Assembly (NCBI GenBank): GCA_016868835.1
Contig: VGFR01000003.1
Coordinates: 1 to 57,840 of the forward strand
Reading direction: 5' to 3'
Origin: Bacteroidota bacterium
GTDB lineage: Bacteria > Bacteroidota > Bacteroidia > Flavobacteriales_D > Sanyastnellaceae
Length of the DNA stretch: 57,840 nucleotides
Part shown: one piece after another, positions 39,344-48,985 of the stretch
Position numbering within the stretch: position 1 is the first letter of the stretch
Layout of the letters: each line of letters starts with the position of its first letter
The notes under the pieces: model-generated
What the model saw: the letters and a program-made list of their open reading frames with translations, nothing else
What the model was told of the DNA's origin: nothing
Database searches by the model: none
Made by a program: the position numbers and the translations under genes

Positions 39344-41962
39344 ATGGACCATTTATCACGAATCGCAGAGCTTGAGCAAAAGGTGAAGCAGTTGGAGAGT
39401 CTTGCTGCTTTTCCTGCGAATAACCCCAATCCGCTTTTCTTCATGAATGAATTTGGAGAAGTCCTTTTTCAAAATCCGGCAGCAGAATTAATTCAATCCA
39501 TTCAATACGAAAGGAAATCCTATACTCCCCAAGAATTTTGGAAGCACGTAGCGCCAACGTTAGATATTCAAAATAAAAAGAGGGCCTATGTTGAATTTCA
39601 GTCAAGTGGCGTCAGATATGGTTCATTATGCGTAATTGATCAAGAAAATAAAAAAATCTCGGCGTACACGCATAGTCTGGAAGACCAGCGAATACAAATA
39701 GATCAAATTTTTAGTTCTCTTAATCAAGAGATATCTGGAATCTTACTTGAGAACCATCAGCGAAAAATCGTTTATGTGAATAAGAAATTTGTAGAGCTTT
39801 TCAATTCACCGGTTTCTGAAGATGATCTTGTAGGTGTTGATTGCTCAAGCATTGCACAAGTGGTGAAGAAACTTTTCGTAGGTGAAGAACTTTTCGTTGA
39901 ACGTGTAAATGAAATTTTTGAGAAAAGAAACCTATCACTCAATGAATTGTTGGAGTTGAAAGATGGTCGTTTTTTTGAACGTGATTACATACCCGTATTT
40001 GTTGACGGCGAGCAGAGTGGTCATCTTTGGAAATACACAGATGTTACAGACCGCGTTCTTGCTGAGAAAAGATTAAGAAACCGTGAGGCTAAGTTCAAGG
40101 GAATCATTGATAATTTTCATTTAGGACTTCTTGAAGTTGCCCCAGATGGGAAAATTATAACAGCCAACGAGGCCTTCTGTGAAATGACCGGCTACTCACT
40201 ATCGGAGATGATTGGTCATGATGGAGGTGAATTATTTTTAGATGCTTCAGAGCGCGAGCGGATGCGGGAAAGAAATGAGTCAAGACGCGTTGGAGTGAAC
40301 GATGTTTATGAGCTCCGCGTTTTCAATAAGAAAAATGAACCTCGGTATTGGTTAGTTAGCGCCGCGCCAAGGTTATCAGACGATGGTGAAATCGTAGGGT
40401 CCATTGGAATTCATTGGGACATTACTCACATGAAAGAGCTAGAAATTCAGCTCACGGAATCGAGAAAAAAAGCAGAAGATTCATCACAAGCTAAAGCTAT
40501 GTTTTTAGCAAACATGAGTCATGAGATTCGCACACCATTGAATGGTATTGTAAGCATGGCTGAGCAGCTATCAAAGAGTGGTCTCAATTCAGACCAATCC
40601 CGATTTGTAGACATCATGACAAGTGCGTCAAGCACACTTTTAGCCATTATCAATGATGTATTGGATATATCTAAAATAGAAGCGGGAAAATTCAGTGTAG
40701 AAACAATTCCTTTCGACTTCACCAAAAGTTCAGAAGATGCCCTTTCCATATTTAAAGCGAAAGCACAGGAAAAAAACATTAACTATTCTTATTCATTCAT
40801 TGGCTTTGATGCCATGGGCTTATTGTTGGGTGATCCTTATAGATTGAATCAGGTGTTGTTTAACATTGTTGGAAACGCCATTAAGTTTACCCATAAAGGC
40901 AGGGTTTCAGTTCAAATTGAAATGCTGAGCAGACAGAGTCAAAAGGTAGAAATACGAATTCGGGTTGAAGACACAGGAGTCGGAATGGACCCAGGATACT
41001 TACAGCGTGTATACGAGGCATTTTCGCAAGAAGACAACAGCATTACTAGAAAGTTTGGAGGGAGTGGTTTGGGGTTGAGTATTGCCAGAAGTATTATTCA
41101 AACCATGGGTGGGGACTTGCAAATAGAGAGTTATAAAGGAAGAGGAACTACGGTAACAATTGACTTCTCTTTAATAGAAACCTCGGTGAAGCGAGCAAAC
41201 AGTCAGACATTAGATTCCAACCAGGTTGATCTAAGTAAAGTTAAAGTACTGGCAGTTGAGGACAATGAGTTGAATAAAATGGTCCTTCAAGTTGTTTTGA
41301 AAAAATATGGTTGTCATATTGAAATAGCGTCAAATGGAGAGGAAGCATTGGAAATTCTAACAGCTCAAGATTTTGACATCATACTTATGGATGTTCAAAT
41401 GCCCGTCATGGATGGAATTGAAGCCACACGAATTATTCGTGAAAAAAGAAATATTACCACTCCTATCATCGGACTAAGTGCAAACGCCTTGCGTGAAGAG
41501 GTAACTATTTGTAAAAGTGCAGGAATGAATGATTATTTGGTAAAACCATATACCGAGAAGCAATTGATGGAAGTGATGCTTTCATATATCAAGGGAATAC
41601 ACGTAACTCTGCCTGTAGCCCAAGAAGAGGCTAAGTTGGATTTGACCGTATTAAGGCAATATGTTGGTGATAATGAAGAAATGTTGAATCAAGTGATTGG
41701 CGGCTATTTGTTGCATTTACCTCCTCAAATGGAACGTTTGGAAAAAGCCATTTTGGAAGAAGATGTTCTGGCGCTTAGACATGAACTTCATCAACTTAAG
41801 GCTACTATGGAAATTATTGGTGTTCGTCCAAACCCCTTGAGCTTTCAAGATCTAAGCGTTCATTTGAAAGGTGACGGAGTTACTTCAAATGTAAAAGAGT
41901 CTGTACTCAATTTATTGAAACAAGGCCGGGCCGCAATTCAGGCTCTTCGTGACAGAAAATAA
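39344..41962 (+). CDS. Hybrid sensor histidine kinase: PAS domains, HisKA, HATPase, receiver, HPt
   Basis: MSHEIRTPLNGIVSMAEQ; GSGLGLSIARSIIQTMGG; VLAVEDNELNKMV...ILMDVQMPVMDGIEATR; HPt LRHELHQLKATMEIIG. Confidence 0.95.
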   Translation: MDHLSRIAELEQKVKQLESLAAFPANNPNPLFFMNEFGEVLFQNPAAELIQSIQYERKSYTPQEFWKHVAPTLDIQNKKRAYVEFQSSGVRYGSLCVIDQENKKISAYTHSLEDQRIQIDQIFSSLNQEISGILLENHQRKIVYVNKKFVELFNSPVSEDDLVGVDCSSIAQVVKKLFVGEELFVERVNEIFEKRNLSLNELLELKDGRFFERDYIPVFVDGEQSGHLWKYTDVTDRVLAEKRLRNREAKFKGIIDNFHLGLLEVAPDGKIITANEAFCEMTGYSLSEMIGHDGGELFLDASERERMRERNESRRVGVNDVYELRVFNKKNEPRYWLVSAAPRLSDDGEIVGSIGIHWDITHMKELEIQLTESRKKAEDSSQAKAMFLANMSHEIRTPLNGIVSMAEQLSKSGLNSDQSRFVDIMTSASSTLLAIINDVLDISKIEAGKFSVETIPFDFTKSSEDALSIFKAKAQEKNINYSYSFIGFDAMGLLLGDPYRLNQVLFNIVGNAIKFTHKGRVSVQIEMLSRQSQKVEIRIRVEDTGVGMDPGYLQRVYEAFSQEDNSITRKFGGSGLGLSIARSIIQTMGGDLQIESYKGRGTTVTIDFSLIETSVKRANSQTLDSNQVDLSKVKVLAVEDNELNKMVLQVVLKKYGCHIEIASNGEEALEILTAQDFDIILMDVQMPVMDGIEATRIIREKRNITTPIIGLSANALREEVTICKSAGMNDYLVKPYTEKQLMEVMLSYIKGIHVTLPVAQEEAKLDLTVLRQYVGDNEEMLNQVIGGYLLHLPPQMERLEKAILEEDVLALRHELHQLKATMEIIGVRPNPLSFQDLSVHLKGDGVTSNVKESVLNLLKQGRAAIQALRDRK

Positions 41963-42022
41963 TGGTTTTACGCACTGTTTTGAAAATTTGAGTCTTTATT
42001 TTGGTATACTTGTTTTGCTAAA

Positions 42023-43273
42023 ATGAGAATACAGCGGAAAGTAATATTGTTGGTAGACGATGAAGCTGTCATCTTAAGTGTATTGTCTGTGCATGTTAAA
42101 AGTTTTTTGCCTACTGGGCTGGAATTGTTAACTGCAAGCAACGGTGAAGATGCGCTCATGATTGCCCGATCTTTGAAGGAAAGCCAAGATGAACTCATCT
42201 GCGTTATTTGTGATTACATGATGTATCCTATGAATGGTAGCATTCTATTGGGACACCTCGAAGACATCTCCCCAGAATCAAAGAAAATTATGTTAACGGG
42301 TCAGGCCGATCTTGCCGCCGTAACAGACGTATTGAGTAGGGCAAGATTATTTAGATACATAGAAAAGCCCTGGGAGCCAAAGGACCTAGAGTTGACCGTG
42401 CTTGAGGCCATCAATATGTATAATAGCGAAGTTGAATTGCGAAAAACAACTCAAGAGTTGGCCATGCTGAACAAAGAATTGGAGAGAAAAGTTGAAGATA
42501 GAACCGCTGAATTGAATCAGAAGAATGAAGAATTAAGGCAGGGTTTACAATACGCTAGGTTTGTGCAAGAGTGCTTTCTACCGAACCATAGAATTCTCTC
42601 AAAACACATGAACGACCTGTGTGTCTTCAGCACCTCAAGTGAGGCGGTATCAGGAGATTTTTATTGGCATAAGGAAAAATCTGATTGTAATTATATCGCA
42701 CTGGGTGACTGTACCGGGCACGGGTTAGCAGGGGCTTTACTTACAGTATTGGTAAGTGATTTATTAGACGATAAAATTGGTGATCCAAACTTGAATCTAC
42801 AGGAGGCTGTGGGTGAGGTTGTTCAAGATTTAAAACGAAGGCTCAATACGTCTGTGCGCTATTCAGAAATGGCGGCTGGTTTCGACCTGGCAATATTGAA
42901 AATAGATAAGAACTCTAAGCAAGTAGATTGGGCTAGTTTAAATGGAAACATCTTGTTAATTGATGCTGAAAACAAAGTTGAATCTATTGCGAAATCGAAG
43001 GGGTTCTTACACTTGCCTGGTGATACATTAATTGTGGCCTCAGGCTCTTTTAATGGGAACGAAAAACGGATTGCCATGTTCTCTGACGGTCTTTATGATC
43101 AGATTGGAGAAGAAACGAATAAGCGACTTCGTCTTTCCGGGCTAATTCAATGGATTGAAGAGGGCCACGTATTTAGACCTGGAAGCTCCTGTGAGATTGA
43201 AAGCCTTTTCAATTCTTGGAAAGGAAATCAAGTGCACACAGACGATGCATCTTGGTTGAGTTTTACATTATAG
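42023..43273 (+). CDS. Response regulator with C-terminal SpoIIE-type (PP2C-like) phosphatase domain
   Basis: VILLVDDEAVILSVLS, CDYMMYPMNG, FRYIEKPWEPKDL; coiled coil; SGDFYWHKEKSDCNYIALGDCTGHGLAGALLTVLVSDLL. Confidence 0.92.
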   Translation: MRIQRKVILLVDDEAVILSVLSVHVKSFLPTGLELLTASNGEDALMIARSLKESQDELICVICDYMMYPMNGSILLGHLEDISPESKKIMLTGQADLAAVTDVLSRARLFRYIEKPWEPKDLELTVLEAINMYNSEVELRKTTQELAMLNKELERKVEDRTAELNQKNEELRQGLQYARFVQECFLPNHRILSKHMNDLCVFSTSSEAVSGDFYWHKEKSDCNYIALGDCTGHGLAGALLTVLVSDLLDDKIGDPNLNLQEAVGEVVQDLKRRLNTSVRYSEMAAGFDLAILKIDKNSKQVDWASLNGNILLIDAENKVESIAKSKGFLHLPGDTLIVASGSFNGNEKRIAMFSDGLYDQIGEETNKRLRLSGLIQWIEEGHVFRPGSSCEIESLFNSWKGNQVHTDDASWLSFTL

Positions 43274-43287
43274 CTTTTCGATTAAAA

Positions 43288-43666
43288 CTATTTTTTCGTT
43301 GTTTCTTCTAACAGCATCATAGACGGGTCTGAGAAACCGTTATTTAGTTTTAAATCTTCATACCCTTGGCAACTTTGGTCCAGTAGGTAATCTAGTTTTA
43401 TGCGGAATGGATTTTTCGGTCTGTTTACATTGTATGAGCTGTCCCCTGGATACTTCACGCCAACTTGAGTCAAACCTGCCCGTTAATCACAACGCTGTCT
43501 GCTATGATATACATTTCATTGATTACCGCTGCATCTATGGTTGCATCCCAGTTGGCAGAGGCAAAATAAATACGGATATCCTCAATGGTATAGGGATCGT
43601 AAAAGTTGATTTGTGCCACACAATTTAAACTGAAGGCGGCGAGGGCAGGGCTAAGGATTTTTTCAT
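43288..43666 (-). pseudogene. Decayed, truncated CotH kinase-family gene (N-terminal portion only)
   Basis: Composite reading MKKILSPALAAFSLNCVAQINFYDPYTIEDIRIYFASANWDATIDAAVINEMYIIADSVVINGQV / LTQVGVKYPGDSSYNVNRPKNPFRIKLDYLLDQSCQGYEDLKLNNGFSDPS, spread over two frameshifts, then abrupt end. Confidence 0.75.
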
Positions 43667-43731
43667 GGGCGTTAACTGCGTGTTAAGATATACGATTTAT
43701 GAAAATGTTTGAGATGATTTTCAACAGCTAC

Positions 43732-43761
43732 TTTGAATCCCAATTGAACAGATTACATTTG
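43732..43761 (+). promoter_or_regulatory. Bacteroidota-type promoter of thyA: TTTG-N18-TACATTTG
   Basis: TTTG at 43732-43735 and TACATTTG at 43754-43761, directly upstream of ATG 43766. Confidence 0.6.
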
Positions 43762-43765
43762 AAGA

Positions 43766-44560
43766 ATGAAGCAGTATCATGATTTGTTACAACACCTTTT
43801 AGATTTTGGTGTGAAAAAAGAAGACCGAACAGGAACGGGAACCTACAGTGTTTTCGGATATCAAATGAGGTTTAATCTGCAAGAAGGGTTCCCACTGATA
43901 ACAACAAAAAAATTACATACACGCAGTATTTTTCATGAGTTACTTTGGTTTTTAAAAGGAGACACAAACATTGCTTATTTGAAAGAAAATGGCGTTTCTA
44001 TTTGGGACGAATGGGCCGATGAACAAGGAAATCTTGGCCCGGTATACGGTTATCAATGGCGTTCTTGGCCCAATCCAGACGGTTCGTCAACAGATCAAAT
44101 TGTGAATTTGGTCAACGGGCTAAAGAACAATCCGAATTCAAGAAGACATATTGTTTCTGCTTGGAATCCTTCATTTATTGATCAAATGGCTTTGCCACCG
44201 TGTCATTGTTTGTTTCAATTTTATGTAGCTGAAGGAAAGTTGAGTTGTCAATTGTATCAAAGAAGTTGTGACACCTTCCTTGGCGTTCCTTTTAATATTG
44301 CGTCCTACGCGCTATTGACTCATATGATTGCACAAGTTTGTGACTTAGAGGTTGGTGATTTTGTCTGGACCGGAGGCGATGTGCATTTGTATACCAACCA
44401 CGTTGAGCAAGCCAAATTGCAGTTGTCTAGAGAATTTAGAACACTTCCCACTTTGAAATTAAATGCTTCTGTGAAGGATTTGTTTGAATTTACAATGGAT
44501 GATATTTCGATTGAAAATTATGATCCTCATCCGCATATTAAAGCTGAAGTTGCAATATAA
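43766..44560 (+). CDS. thyA: Thymidylate synthase
   Basis: [68 protein letters not shown]. Confidence 0.99.
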   Translation: MKQYHDLLQHLLDFGVKKEDRTGTGTYSVFGYQMRFNLQEGFPLITTKKLHTRSIFHELLWFLKGDTNIAYLKENGVSIWDEWADEQGNLGPVYGYQWRSWPNPDGSSTDQIVNLVNGLKNNPNSRRHIVSAWNPSFIDQMALPPCHCLFQFYVAEGKLSCQLYQRSCDTFLGVPFNIASYALLTHMIAQVCDLEVGDFVWTGGDVHLYTNHVEQAKLQLSREFRTLPTLKLNASVKDLFEFTMDDISIENYDPHPHIKAEVAI

Positions 44561-45069
44561 TGGAAGTCTCACTGATTGCTGCCATGGGCAGAGATAGAGC
44601 CATAGGTAAGGACAATGATTTGATGTGGCACTTGCCGAACGACATGAAGTTTTTCAAGGAAACCACGAAGGGCCACCATGTCATTATGGGCCGAAAGAAC
44701 TGGGATAGCATTCCAGCAGCGTTCCGTCCGTTCAAGAATAGGGTCAATGTTATATTAACCAGGCAGCCAGACTTTATTGCCGATGGAGCCTATGTTTTTT
44801 CAAGTCTTCGCGATGCATTTTCGTTTGCGCAGCAGGGGTCTGAAGACGAGACTTTTGTCATTGGTGGTGAACAGATTTATGCACTTGCATTGAGTGAAGG
44901 TTGGGTAAATTCCATTTACTTGACCCACGTAGATGCTGAGTTTCCGGGGGCACATACTTTTTTTCCTGCATTCGATGAGGAGTTATTTGACTCCGAAATT
45001 TTGTTTACACAGGAGAAAGACGAGAGGCATACCTATGCTTTCAAAGTGTTAAAATACACGAGGAAATAA
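44560..45069 (+). CDS. folA: Dihydrofolate reductase
   Basis: SLIAAMGRDRAIGKDNDLMWHLPNDMKFFKETTKGHHVIMGRKNWDSIP. Confidence 0.97.
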   Translation: MEVSLIAAMGRDRAIGKDNDLMWHLPNDMKFFKETTKGHHVIMGRKNWDSIPAAFRPFKNRVNVILTRQPDFIADGAYVFSSLRDAFSFAQQGSEDETFVIGGEQIYALALSEGWVNSIYLTHVDAEFPGAHTFFPAFDEELFDSEILFTQEKDERHTYAFKVLKYTRK

Positions 45070-45399
45070 TTATTTTTTCTTTTTAAAAACCAAATGAAAG
45101 CTATGTTCAATGAGTTCTTTGAACAGGGGCTCTGGAACATCTTGGTTGGGATAAACGGTGTTCCAATGCTTCTTATTTGCGTGGTATCCGGGGACAATAG
45201 CCGCGTACGATTCTCGTAATTCAATGGCTCGATCGGGATCACATTTCAAATTAACGCCACCTTCGAAATCATCTACATCGGTCATTGCGAAAATCTTCCC
45301 GTTGATTTTAAAAACAAGCGTGGTTTTATCGAAGGGAAAATCTTCGGTAATGTCTGTGTGAAGGGAATGACAGTATTCGAAAAAAGACTCAATGTTCAT
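45070..45399 (-). CDS. MmcQ/YjbR family DNA-binding-like protein
   Basis: ITEDFPFDKTTLVFKINGKIFAMTDVDDFEGGVNLKCDPDRAIELRESYAAIVPGYHANKKHWNTV. Confidence 0.92.
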   Translation of the reverse strand: MNIESFFEYCHSLHTDITEDFPFDKTTLVFKINGKIFAMTDVDDFEGGVNLKCDPDRAIELRESYAAIVPGYHANKKHWNTVYPNQDVPEPLFKELIEHSFHLVFKKKK

Positions 45400-46322
45400 T
45401 AGTCGTATGCTGCGCAGGGAACATGATTCTTTTGCTTCATTCCACAGGCTCTGAAGCCCAACGTAATTTCATGGGTGTTGTACGAGGCCAGTCGAATGCG
45501 ATTGGCTGTTATATCATAAGCGTATGCAACTGTTAAATATGGCAGAACATCGAGCTTTACAAGTCCAGATACACCGTGCCCACTTCTCGCAGCTAAACCT
45601 ATTGCAACTTTTCTTTTGTATTCAAGGAGAGCTTGGCCTTCCAAAGAGGGTTTGCTTTTTCCCACATAATTTACCAAAATGGCGGGCTTAAATGAAAAAT
45701 CATCACCCACTTGTAAGGCCCTGCTATAAGCAAAGGTGTAGTGGCGTTTTAATCTGGTGTCTGCAAAACCGTCAACTTTAGGACTAGTAAGTTGTCTAAC
45801 ACTTATTCCAAAAAATTTATCTTTTCTATACAGCCACATTCCGAAATTGAAAACGGGAAATATGATATCCCCAACTGAACCTTGAACAGCGGGATCATCA
45901 ACCAATTGTGGCATGTTAATTCCAACGTAACCGAAGCGATATTGCATGAAGCCAACTCCAATTCCTGTTGATAGGCTATAACCTTTTGTAAGCTTCAAGT
46001 GATATGCGTAATTGGCGTGTAAAGAAGTATATCCGAATTGGCCAGCATTGTCTGTTTCTACATAGGCACCTATTCCGTGGAAGTTATATCGGCGCACCCC
46101 GAATTTATTGTGCACCGTTACGTATCCTGTTCGGGGGGCTCCTTCATATTCTGCCCACTGCATGCGGTAGCCAACCTTAGCCTCTAAACAGGGGGTATTC
46201 CCCGTCACGGCGGGATTGTAGTTCAAATAATTGTATGTGAAGAAGGTATACTGCGGAAGCTGTTGCGCTTCCATGGAGAAAGGCAACAAGAACAACAAGC
46301 AGTATTGAATAATATTCTTCAT
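45399..46322 (-). CDS. PorP/SprF family type IX secretion membrane protein
   Basis: QLPQYTFFTYNYLNYNPAVTGNTPCLEAKVGYRMQWAEYEGAPRT. Confidence 0.93.
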   Translation of the reverse strand: MKNIIQYCLLFLLPFSMEAQQLPQYTFFTYNYLNYNPAVTGNTPCLEAKVGYRMQWAEYEGAPRTGYVTVHNKFGVRRYNFHGIGAYVETDNAGQFGYTSLHANYAYHLKLTKGYSLSTGIGVGFMQYRFGYVGINMPQLVDDPAVQGSVGDIIFPVFNFGMWLYRKDKFFGISVRQLTSPKVDGFADTRLKRHYTFAYSRALQVGDDFSFKPAILVNYVGKSKPSLEGQALLEYKRKVAIGLAARSGHGVSGLVKLDVLPYLTVAYAYDITANRIRLASYNTHEITLGFRACGMKQKNHVPCAAYD

Positions 46323-47350
46323 CTAATAATGGAAACGATGCCAATGTATGGTTCAATATCTACATTTATGGCGTTGGGTTCAATGACATAATAATACGGG
46401 CCTGTTGGCAAAAACCTACCTCTATTTGTTCCATCCCAAGGAGTTTGATAACCAAGAGAGCGAAAAACAAGTTGTCCCCACCGGTCATATACGCTGACTT
46501 CAGCCGCTTCAAAACAGGGAATATTTAATCCTGAAATTTCCCAAAAATCATCATATCCATCTCCATTTGGAGTAAGCGCATTATAGATGAAAATAGGTTC
46601 ATTGATGTGCACATATATGGGCGCATTCACAGTGCAACTACCAATGGTACTGACGGCAGATAGTGAAATGGTTTGACCTGCATTTGACGGATAAAACGTA
46701 AAGGTTGAATCGCTCGAATAAGTTGCATTCTCGGGTTCTGGAGACCATGAGTAAGGGGCCCCTGAGCTCGCTCCTGTTGCAATGGCATCTGCGCCTTCAC
46801 AAAGTGTAATATTGAATGGGCTAGCACCGGCAGTTAAGTCTACTGCAGGCCCTCCAATAGCAATATTATAGGCGCATGGGCCAAATTGACTGTTGTCATG
46901 ATTCGAACCCACAATTAAAACATATTCACTTTCTAGGGAAAGTCCTGAAACCGTTGAATCCATGTTGGCGTTGTTACCCTCACAAGATGAAACTATAGAA
47001 TATGAAGAGGGTAAACATGGGTCAGCCCCTGGAGTGAGTTGTGCAACAATAAAGAAAAGACTGTCGTTGACAACTTCATTTTGAGTGAAATCAATGTAGT
47101 CGCAATTGCTGAAGTTGATAGCGACTTGCATATAAGCATTTTGATTCGATCCGGTTTCAAACGTGTAAAAGTTAGTCATGGCGTAATCAAAGCATCCCAA
47201 ATTAAAGGGGTAGGCCTCTAAACTTGCAGCCTCGTAGGGTGTATCGGCACATAAAATTTGATTCGCCACATTCGCACAAGGAATGCCTTGGGCCGACACG
47301 AAGATGCCTGAAGAAGATATGAAAAGGAGAAATAGTAAAAAATATCTCAT
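46319..47350 (-). CDS. Secreted protein with T9SS type B (CHU_C-like) sorting domain
   Basis: Signal peptide; NALTPNGDGYDDFWEISGLNIPCFEAAEVSVYDRWGQLVFRSLGYQTPWDGTNRGRFLPTGPYYYVIEP. Confidence 0.92.
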   Translation of the reverse strand: MRYFLLFLLFISSSGIFVSAQGIPCANVANQILCADTPYEAASLEAYPFNLGCFDYAMTNFYTFETGSNQNAYMQVAINFSNCDYIDFTQNEVVNDSLFFIVAQLTPGADPCLPSSYSIVSSCEGNNANMDSTVSGLSLESEYVLIVGSNHDNSQFGPCAYNIAIGGPAVDLTAGASPFNITLCEGADAIATGASSGAPYSWSPEPENATYSSDSTFTFYPSNAGQTISLSAVSTIGSCTVNAPIYVHINEPIFIYNALTPNGDGYDDFWEISGLNIPCFEAAEVSVYDRWGQLVFRSLGYQTPWDGTNRGRFLPTGPYYYVIEPNAINVDIEPYIGIVSIIR

Positions 47351-47824
47351 TTATTCAAAAGTAATCATGACCACCCCTTTTTCAATGGCGGTCCCCGCTT
47401 TTACATGAATGGATTTAATGACAGCGTCTTGTGGAGATTTAATGGCATTTTCCATTTTCATTGCCTCAAGAATGAGAAGAACGTCGTCTTTTTGAACTTG
47501 TTGCCCTTCAGAGCAATTGATGGAAAGCACCAATCCAGGCATGGGTGATTTGATTTGTTTCACCTTGGTAGACTGGCCGCTAGTAATTCCCATTGTCTTT
47601 AACAGTAGGTCAAGTTCGTCTTCCAGTTGCACGTGAATCTCTTTGCCATTTAAACGTAAACCTACTTTTTTTTCTTCGTGTGAAACACTCAAAATTTCAC
47701 ATGTAAAGCTTTGTTTGTTGTGGATGATAAACAGAAATTTTCCTTCTTGAAGAAGATCAAACTGAATCTTCTTTTCACTTAAATCAAAAATAACTTCCTC
47801 TTGTCCGTTTAAAATAGCTTTCAT
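47351..47824 (-). CDS. Biotin carboxyl carrier domain protein (ORF track start 48010)
   Basis: SPMPGLVLSINCSEGQQVQKDDVLLILEAMKMENAIKSPQDAVIKSIHVKAGTAIEKG. Confidence 0.93.
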   Translation of the reverse strand: MKAILNGQEEVIFDLSEKKIQFDLLQEGKFLFIIHNKQSFTCEILSVSHEEKKVGLRLNGKEIHVQLEDELDLLLKTMGITSGQSTKVKQIKSPMPGLVLSINCSEGQQVQKDDVLLILEAMKMENAIKSPQDAVIKSIHVKAGTAIEKGVVMITFE

Positions 47825-47863
47825 GAAGATGAATTTGTATGCGAAGCTAATTAATTTCGCGCT

Positions 47864-48985
47864 ATGCTTGGCGTGTATTTTCATATTCCTTTTTGCAGAC
47901 ACGCCTGTCACTATTGTGATTTTCATTTTTCCACACTTTTGAAAAACAAGGAAGAGGTTATAGACTGTATGCATGTTGAGTTGGGAAGGCGAAAAGAGGA
48001 GTGGTCTCATTCAGAATTGTCTTCCATTTATTTTGGAGGTGGCACACCTTCTGTGTTGAATGAAAATGAATTTAAAAAGTTGTTTGACCCGCTTGCTTTG
48101 GGAATTTCGAATACCACGGAAATAACAGTAGAGGTGAACCCTGAAGACGTGACGCTTCCATTTTTAAACAAGATGCGTGCCTTTGGAGTAAACCGATTAA
48201 GTATTGGTGTTCAATCTTTTTTTGATGATGACTTGCACGGGATGAATCGCAAGCACTCTGGACAAGAGGCAGAGACTGCTATTAAACGGGCACAGGATGT
48301 TGGATTCGAAAATTTAACAGCAGATCTCATTTTCGGTATTCCGCATTCAAGCACATCAAAGTTTTTGATGAATATTGAAAAGCTCTTTTCGTTTTCGTTA
48401 CCACATTTTTCAAGTTATGCTTTAACCATTGAAGAAAAAACGGTCTTTGGTAAATGGGAGAAACAAGGCAAGTTGGTTGAGGTGCCCGATGAGCGCATGG
48501 AGAGCGAGTTCTTTTTGCTGCACGAACTTTCAGAAAAAGCTGGATATGAGCATTACGAGTTAAGTAATTATGCGCGAGCAGGTCAACGTTCAGTTCACAA
48601 TTCAAATTATTGGAAGGGCATTCCGTATGTGGGCATTGGTCCAGGAGCTCATTCATATTCTCACGGGAATAGAAAGTGGAACGTATCAAACAACAACGAA
48701 TATGTTCGTAGTATTCGATCAGAAGATGGTCGTTATTATGAATTGGAAAAGCTTCGTGAGATAGACATATTGAACGAACGGTTAATGACTGGATTACGAA
48801 CGAAAGAAGGTGTTTTATGGAATGAATTTCCTTCAAGTTGGAGAGAAGAACATGCTAATGTGTTGGAGGAGTGGCAGAGGAAGCAATGGATTAAACAAGA
48901 CGAGCAGGGGTTTTCATTACTGCCTGTAGGGTGGTTAATTTCAAACAACCTAATTTCATATTTATTTTTAACACATGAAGATTGA
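47864..48985 (+). CDS. hemW: Radical SAM protein HemW-like (coproporphyrinogen III oxidase-like)
   Basis: GVYFHIPFCRHACHYCDFHF; YFGGGTPSVL; NRLSIGVQSF; LTADLIFGIP. Confidence 0.95.
   Translation: MLGVYFHIPFCRHACHYCDFHFSTLLKNKEEVIDCMHVELGRRKEEWSHSELSSIYFGGGTPSVLNENEFKKLFDPLALGISNTTEITVEVNPEDVTLPFLNKMRAFGVNRLSIGVQSFFDDDLHGMNRKHSGQEAETAIKRAQDVGFENLTADLIFGIPHSSTSKFLMNIEKLFSFSLPHFSSYALTIEEKTVFGKWEKQGKLVEVPDERMESEFFLLHELSEKAGYEHYELSNYARAGQRSVHNSNYWKGIPYVGIGPGAHSYSHGNRKWNVSNNNEYVRSIRSEDGRYYELEKLREIDILNERLMTGLRTKEGVLWNEFPSSWREEHANVLEEWQRKQWIKQDEQGFSLLPVGWLISNNLISYLFLTHED

Noticed and set aside
43259-43296. Possible terminator AGTTTTA...TAAAACT followed by ATTTTTT after the SpoIIE gene
   Set aside because: Only 7 AT-rich pairs with a 17-nt loop; too weak to call
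43407-43628. 73-aa plus-strand ORF in the intergenic region before thyA
   Set aside because: Antisense to the CotH-like remnant, which has real homology on the minus strand
48327-48836. 169-aa antisense ORF inside hemW
   Set aside because: Overlaps a clear radical SAM CDS; no recognisable motif
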